Positions 53,001-59,000 of a DNA stretch of 64,000 nt are shown piece after piece. The position numbers and the translations under genes are program-made. This stretch comes from Sipunculus nudus (lineage: Eukaryota > Annelida > Sipuncula > Golfingiida > Sipunculidae). Location: positions 7,353,676 through 7,417,675 of the forward strand of contig CM049311.1 in the NCBI GenBank assembly GCA_026874595.1. Direction: 5' to 3'. Numbering within the stretch: the stretch's first letter is position 1; each line of letters begins with the position of its first letter. The notes under the pieces were generated by a model that searched no databases, was not told the origin of the DNA, and was given only the letters and a program-made list of their open reading frames with translations.

Positions 53001-56000
53001 TGAAGGAAGTCCCATTCTGCAGCAAACTTTGCAAACTTGCGCAAAGAAAATTGGGGCCCATTGTTGCTCATCACTTTAATGGATACCCAATGTCTTGCAA
53101 AGTGCAGTTTCAGTTTTGTTATGACTTCTTCAGTGGTGGATCGTTCTAAAGGGTCCACCTCTATGAATGTGCTGTAAAAGTCTACTGTTACCAAGTAATC
53201 TTGGTTAGCTAGAGTAAAAATGTCTGTGGCTATGAGTTTAAAGGGTAACTCGGGTTGCTCTGTCCATTGTCCATCCTTGTACAGCGCACGTGTTACACCC
53301 CTCAACATACTATCTTATGTCAGCTGACAAACATGGCCAAAATATGAGTTGTCTGGCTCTGTGCAAGCATGAATTTATGCCTTTGTGTCCCGCATGTACT
53401 TTCTTTTTCATGTCTCTCCTCATGCCAGCTGGTATAACAACTCTCCTCTGAGTATGAGTCCAGCTTGTACTGTCAGTTTGTCTCGATAATAAAAAAACGG
53501 CGTGACAGTGGAGCTGAGTGCGATCTTATTACAAGTCAGGCCACCCTTTCATTTTGATTTCATTTAATGCCTGCATATCATCGTCAGCTGCTGCTGCTAC
53601 TCTGAGCTCATGATGGTGATTCTTGTTCAGTGGGGTTTAATACACTTAACAAAAAGACTCTTCAGTGGACTTTTACACAGGTGATTGTGATAGCGTGTCT
53701 GCCACTAGAATGGCCTTTGAACCCCTATTTGTATTCTAGCTCAAAATTGTGTTCTTGTCACTTCAAGAGAAGGATTTGTAGTCAATGTGGTCCCTTTGCG
53801 AGGGGCTTTTTCCTCCTGAAAACAAGGGGCTTGTGATCAATAATGACTGTGATATGTCCCCTGTACGTGTAGTGGTGGAGCTTGGTAAGGCCATATATGT
53901 CACCACCAGCATTTCCTTTTCTTTTTTGGCATACTGCCGCTCTGTTTCCGTAAGTGTCTACTGGCAAATGCGATTGGTCTCCCCTCTTGAATTACAGCTG
54001 AGCCAAGGCAGTAACCACTTGCATCTTTTTCGATCACTAGTGGCTTTGTAGTATTGTAGAATGCTAGCACTGGCATCTCAGTGATTAGTTTTTTTATCTT
54101 GTCATAGGTCTCTGTTGTGAGTTAGTCTACTAAAACTGAACAGCTTTTACCAGGAGGTCTATGAGAGGTTTGAGGATCTAGTGAGATTAGGTAAGAATTT
54201 TGCCATATAGTTGACGCAACCAACAAATATTCTGAGTTCATCCACATTCTGGGCTTCCTTCATCTGAGTGATAGCTTAAACTTCTTTAGGGTCTGATTTG
54301 CAGTATGTTTTTGGTTACTACATGTCCCATGAAAGCAATTTTCTCTGATCACAGTTCCAATTTCTCTATGTTCAGTCTGATTCCTCTGGGAACATCACTC
54401 GAGAAAGGCTCTCAAATGTTTGTCATGGTGTTCGACATCCTTACCATTTATGATGATGTCTTCTGCAATGATTAAAATCCCTGGGACCCCATTAAGTGCT
54501 TCTGGGAGTTTTCACTGGAATATTTCTGCCAAAACCTATATTTCAAAGGGCAGTCCTTTCAATCTATAGCAACCATGGCATGTCTGAAATGTGATCAGGA
54601 AACTTGATTCTTCCTTGAGTTCAACATGCCAATATCCTGATGATAGATCTGCTTTGTGAAAACATAACTTTGATCTAGCTCATGTATTTTCTCTTCAAGG
54701 ACTTCTCGAATGTTTCCATTAACAATATACGATGGCAGTATTCAGAGTGTGTGGGTGTGATTGAGTTTAGGTAGGTATGGTGGTATGGATGTTGGGTAAG
54801 TGAAGGTAAGTTGTAAATTTTCTCAGTATTAATGAAAGAAATTGTTCATTTATTCTTTTTTATTTTAATTAATTAGTTGGAAGACAAGTATTGTTTTTGT
54901 TTCATCTTTTAGTTGGTTAGTTCACTTTAGCTAAGACATCAAGCTTTTCAAGTATGTCTAGTTCCTTCTTGTATTTGTTTCGTATGGCTACTGGAGTTCT
55001 TACTGCCATGGCACCAAGTCATCTTTTATCCTGAGCTTGATCTTTCCTGGCAATTTGCGCAACTTCCAATTGACAACAAGTGACTGCATCAGTTGGTAAA
55101 GCTGTACATTTTCTTTAACAATGGATAATCTCTATTCCTTTCTGGTACTTTCATTAAATTCATGTCAAGTGCAGTCTTCAGGCCTATGAGAGGAGCTTGA
55201 CCCATGTTTTATTATCAACCACTGTGAAGAGTTTGTTGTATTTCTTTTTGTTCTTTTGATTCTGCACCGAGCATCTGCATGTGCCAATCTAAGTGTATGT
55301 GCTGTCATTCCACATATTAAGTTTCTTTCTCTTTGGCTCAACTGATTTGGCATATTTCTTATGTATTACAGAATGCTCCTGTGTCTATTTCAAATACTAC
55401 TTTTGACCCTTCTACTATCAGAATGCATTCTAATCTTTCAGATTTTAGCATTTTGAGCCATTCCTCTTCAGAATCTGTCCCATTAACTTTCTGATTTTTC
55501 TGTGATGATCAAACATTATTTAACCATTCATCATCTGAAGATTCTTCTGAATGGACATATTCTCTTTCACAGAATTTTTTAAAGTCTTTCTGAGCGACAT
55601 TTTGATGCAAAGTGGTTCTTCTTTTGGCTCTTATTGCATGTGTTTCCCCATGCTGGGCATGCTTCTTTCCTCATCCTGTGAACTGACCCACAAAATTTGC
55701 ATCTTTATGCACCTGCCTAAGTTTTTACTCATAGGTCTCTTTTGCTTCTGCCTGTGACCACTTTTTTCGCTGTCTGTATTTTTGATTGTGTCTGAAAACA
55801 TTCACAGTCTCATCTTGCAGTGCCCTGGTCTGCATAGTTGCACTTTCAGCAGTTTTACATATGTCAACACATTTTGTGAGGCTGAGTTGCCTTTCCTTTA
55901 GGAGGTTCACTCTGGTTCTTGGATCTCTTATGCCCAGAACTATTCTATCCCGGAGCATTGAGTCGATGAAATCCTCACAATAGTTACAGTTCTTCACTAA

Positions 56001-59000
56001 TGATCGTAATGTCTCACCTTCTGCTTAACATGTTTTGTTGAAGACATATCTCTCATATGTTTCATTTATTTCAATGCTGAATTTTTCAAAGGCCTCAATT
56101 ATCTCTTTAACGGTCCTTGTGGTCTCACCTTTGGCAAATTTGAAGCCATTGTACACTCTCAGGGCATCATCAGCAAGACAGTTAATTAGAAGTGGCAATT
56201 TGTATTTCACATGGTTGTTTGTCAAGTTTAGATAGAACTGTGTACATTTGCCAGCGCTGTTTATATATCTACCAATTTTCTATTGAGATTGATACAAGCA
56301 TTTGTGGTTGCGGGGGTCCAGATGCCCTGAAATGGGGTACTGTCATCTGCATCTGACATCACGACTCGTCTCTCCAAGTCCATCAATCACACAGTACAAT
56401 GACAATATTCAAGAGGTACACTCACCAAAGTTCCTTTCCACGATGAATATTCACGACTATGCCCCTTGTAATGTCAGTAATTTCACACGATCCTGTGATA
56501 TTGCTTACCCGCGGCAATGCCAGTTGTTCTTGGCTTGAAAAGTCATTTGTTTTCTCAATACTACAGTATACTGACAAATAATACAATGTTCCTGGAATGG
56601 ATTATACTTCAGGATCCATTCCTCCACCACTGCAAGCATGTTTCATGTTTTATACTTTCACATAAAGAAGAAGACTCAGATTAAGTTGACACATACATCT
56701 GTATTCATCAAATTATATTTCTGAACTAAGTAATTACTAGGCTCCCTTCTGTAAACAAAGCTAACTCCTATTTATGTTAATTTTAATATACGTAACACAC
56801 AATAATTGGGAACACAGAGACTGATGAATAAAATGGGCCAAAAGAACCATGATTGGTTGCAGCCCAAATACTGAAACCTCGTCAGTATGATATCTTGCGA
56901 GATAGGCCCTGATAGCCAATGTGGCCATGTGGGTTCTGTTATGGTAAATAACTCTGGGAAATGCAACATAGCACTCCTTTTGCCCTACAGGCAAAACTAG
57001 GCATTTTACAAGAAACATTACAATTTCAGGAGAGTACTGATGATCTGATGTATTTCTCATGAACATGGCCATGAGTTCAGTGTAAACAAGCACAGTCAGT
57101 GATGGCAGGCCCTAAAACCCTGAAGCCATATGCTGTGTTTTAAATCAAATTTAACTTACATGAATGACAGTTTTTGTCTTCTTGGTCCTTTGCTCCATCA
57201 AGCACATGAGGAGGTCTCCTATGATTGTCTTTATCTCCAGCACCTGATCATTTTAAAATAGAACAGAAATTAATTTTGATTAGATGAGAGCATGAACAAA
57301 CAGAGGCCATAGTGTCTGTGAATGTGCATCCTTCATTGTCATTTTATATTTAAGCTCTTTTGAGGTATAAAGGACCTTTAAGGCTGCAGCGCAGCCCTGG
57401 AACATTTGGTGTGGCCCGGCCTTTATGCATCCAGTGGTGCTTTTGTAAAATAAACATATACTATCTGTTAAAGATGAAAACATTTTTGAAGGACTTTACA
57501 ATAACTACTGATTAATAATACAAGCTCTACAGGCCCAATGCAAACCTGTGCAATGGGATATACATCAGGTATAATGCTTCCATGATAAAACATATTTGCT
57601 TGACCATTATTTGAAAGTACTAGATAACTTTTCAAGTACGTGTGTGACAAGTACATGTACAATGCAAGTACTAAACATATTAAACCCGAGTACAATTTAA
57701 GCACCAATTACACAAACATCACTCCTGTAATACTAGCATTGATGTACACAACACAAAATGATTGTTGGTGGTGCAACTGTCTTGTGTATGAAAAAGCCAT
57801 CGAAGATGTAAGGTAGGGCTGGCAATTGGCAACTTTTTTCAAATAAATTATCAGCTCAGTCTTTGCAATCGATAAATGTTGTTATCAATGTGGCAGGAGA
57901 TTAAGTAAAGTTTAAAAGACCTGCACACATATTATTTTGTTGTAGTTCACACAGCCCCAGTGGACAATATAATACAGGAAGCTTAGAGACTTTACTTTGT
58001 CTCACTTTCATGTAGTGAACATGCAATGCAGATAAGATGTTAAATATGAGAAGCTAAAATTTATAGAAATTAAAAGGTTCCTAAGAGGAACTAGAATACA
58101 GGTAGTCGACAAGCGACTGTGTATCCGCCGAAACCAGAGTGGGACAGGTGAAGTGAGGCATGGATTGAGTGGCAAGGGCAATTAGAGGCGTGTTGCATAT
58201 TAGCATGAATGTTGTACACAATTGCAAAATGTTAGGCAGTCAAGCCAAACCACTGCCGAGATATGACTGATTTTATCCCACAGCAGACAAACAGACAGAC
58301 GCTGTGCAAAATGATTGCAGGTGGCGCCACCAGTTTTGCATTTGATAAAGAGCTATCTGAGAACTATACACATGCAATATTTCAAGAGTATACATCAAAC
58401 CAGTCCTGAGATATAAGCCTGGATGTCTGCAGCCTGAACATGAAAGTAGGTGGCGCCACCTGCCACAAATCGAGAAAGCTATCCAAGATGTATATACATG
58501 CAAAATTTTAGGCAGATTAGTTAAACCACTGCCGCGATATGAGTGATTTTATCCAACCGCAGACAAACAGACAGATGCTGTGCAAAAAATGGTTGCAGGT
58601 GGCGCAACCAGTTTTGTGTATGATAAAGAGCTATGTGAGATCTATACATATTCAAAATTTCAGGAGGATACATCAAACCAGTCCTGAGATATAAGCCTGG
58701 ATGTCTGCAGCCTGAACGTGAATGTAGGATGTGCCACCTGTCATAAATCAAGAAAGCTATCCAGGATGAATACTGAAAAGATTTTAGATGGTTAAGTCCA
58801 TTCACTTCAGAGATATGAGTGATTTTATCCTATGGCAGATGAACAGATGGATGCTGTGCAAAAATGGTTGCAGGTGGCGCCACCATTTTTAGGTATGTTA
58901 TAAAGCTATCCAAGGGCTACATTTGTGCAAAATTTTTTTCCTGATTGGTCAATCAAGTGCGAAGATATGTGGGTTAATGTGTCAAAACAGATTCACAGAC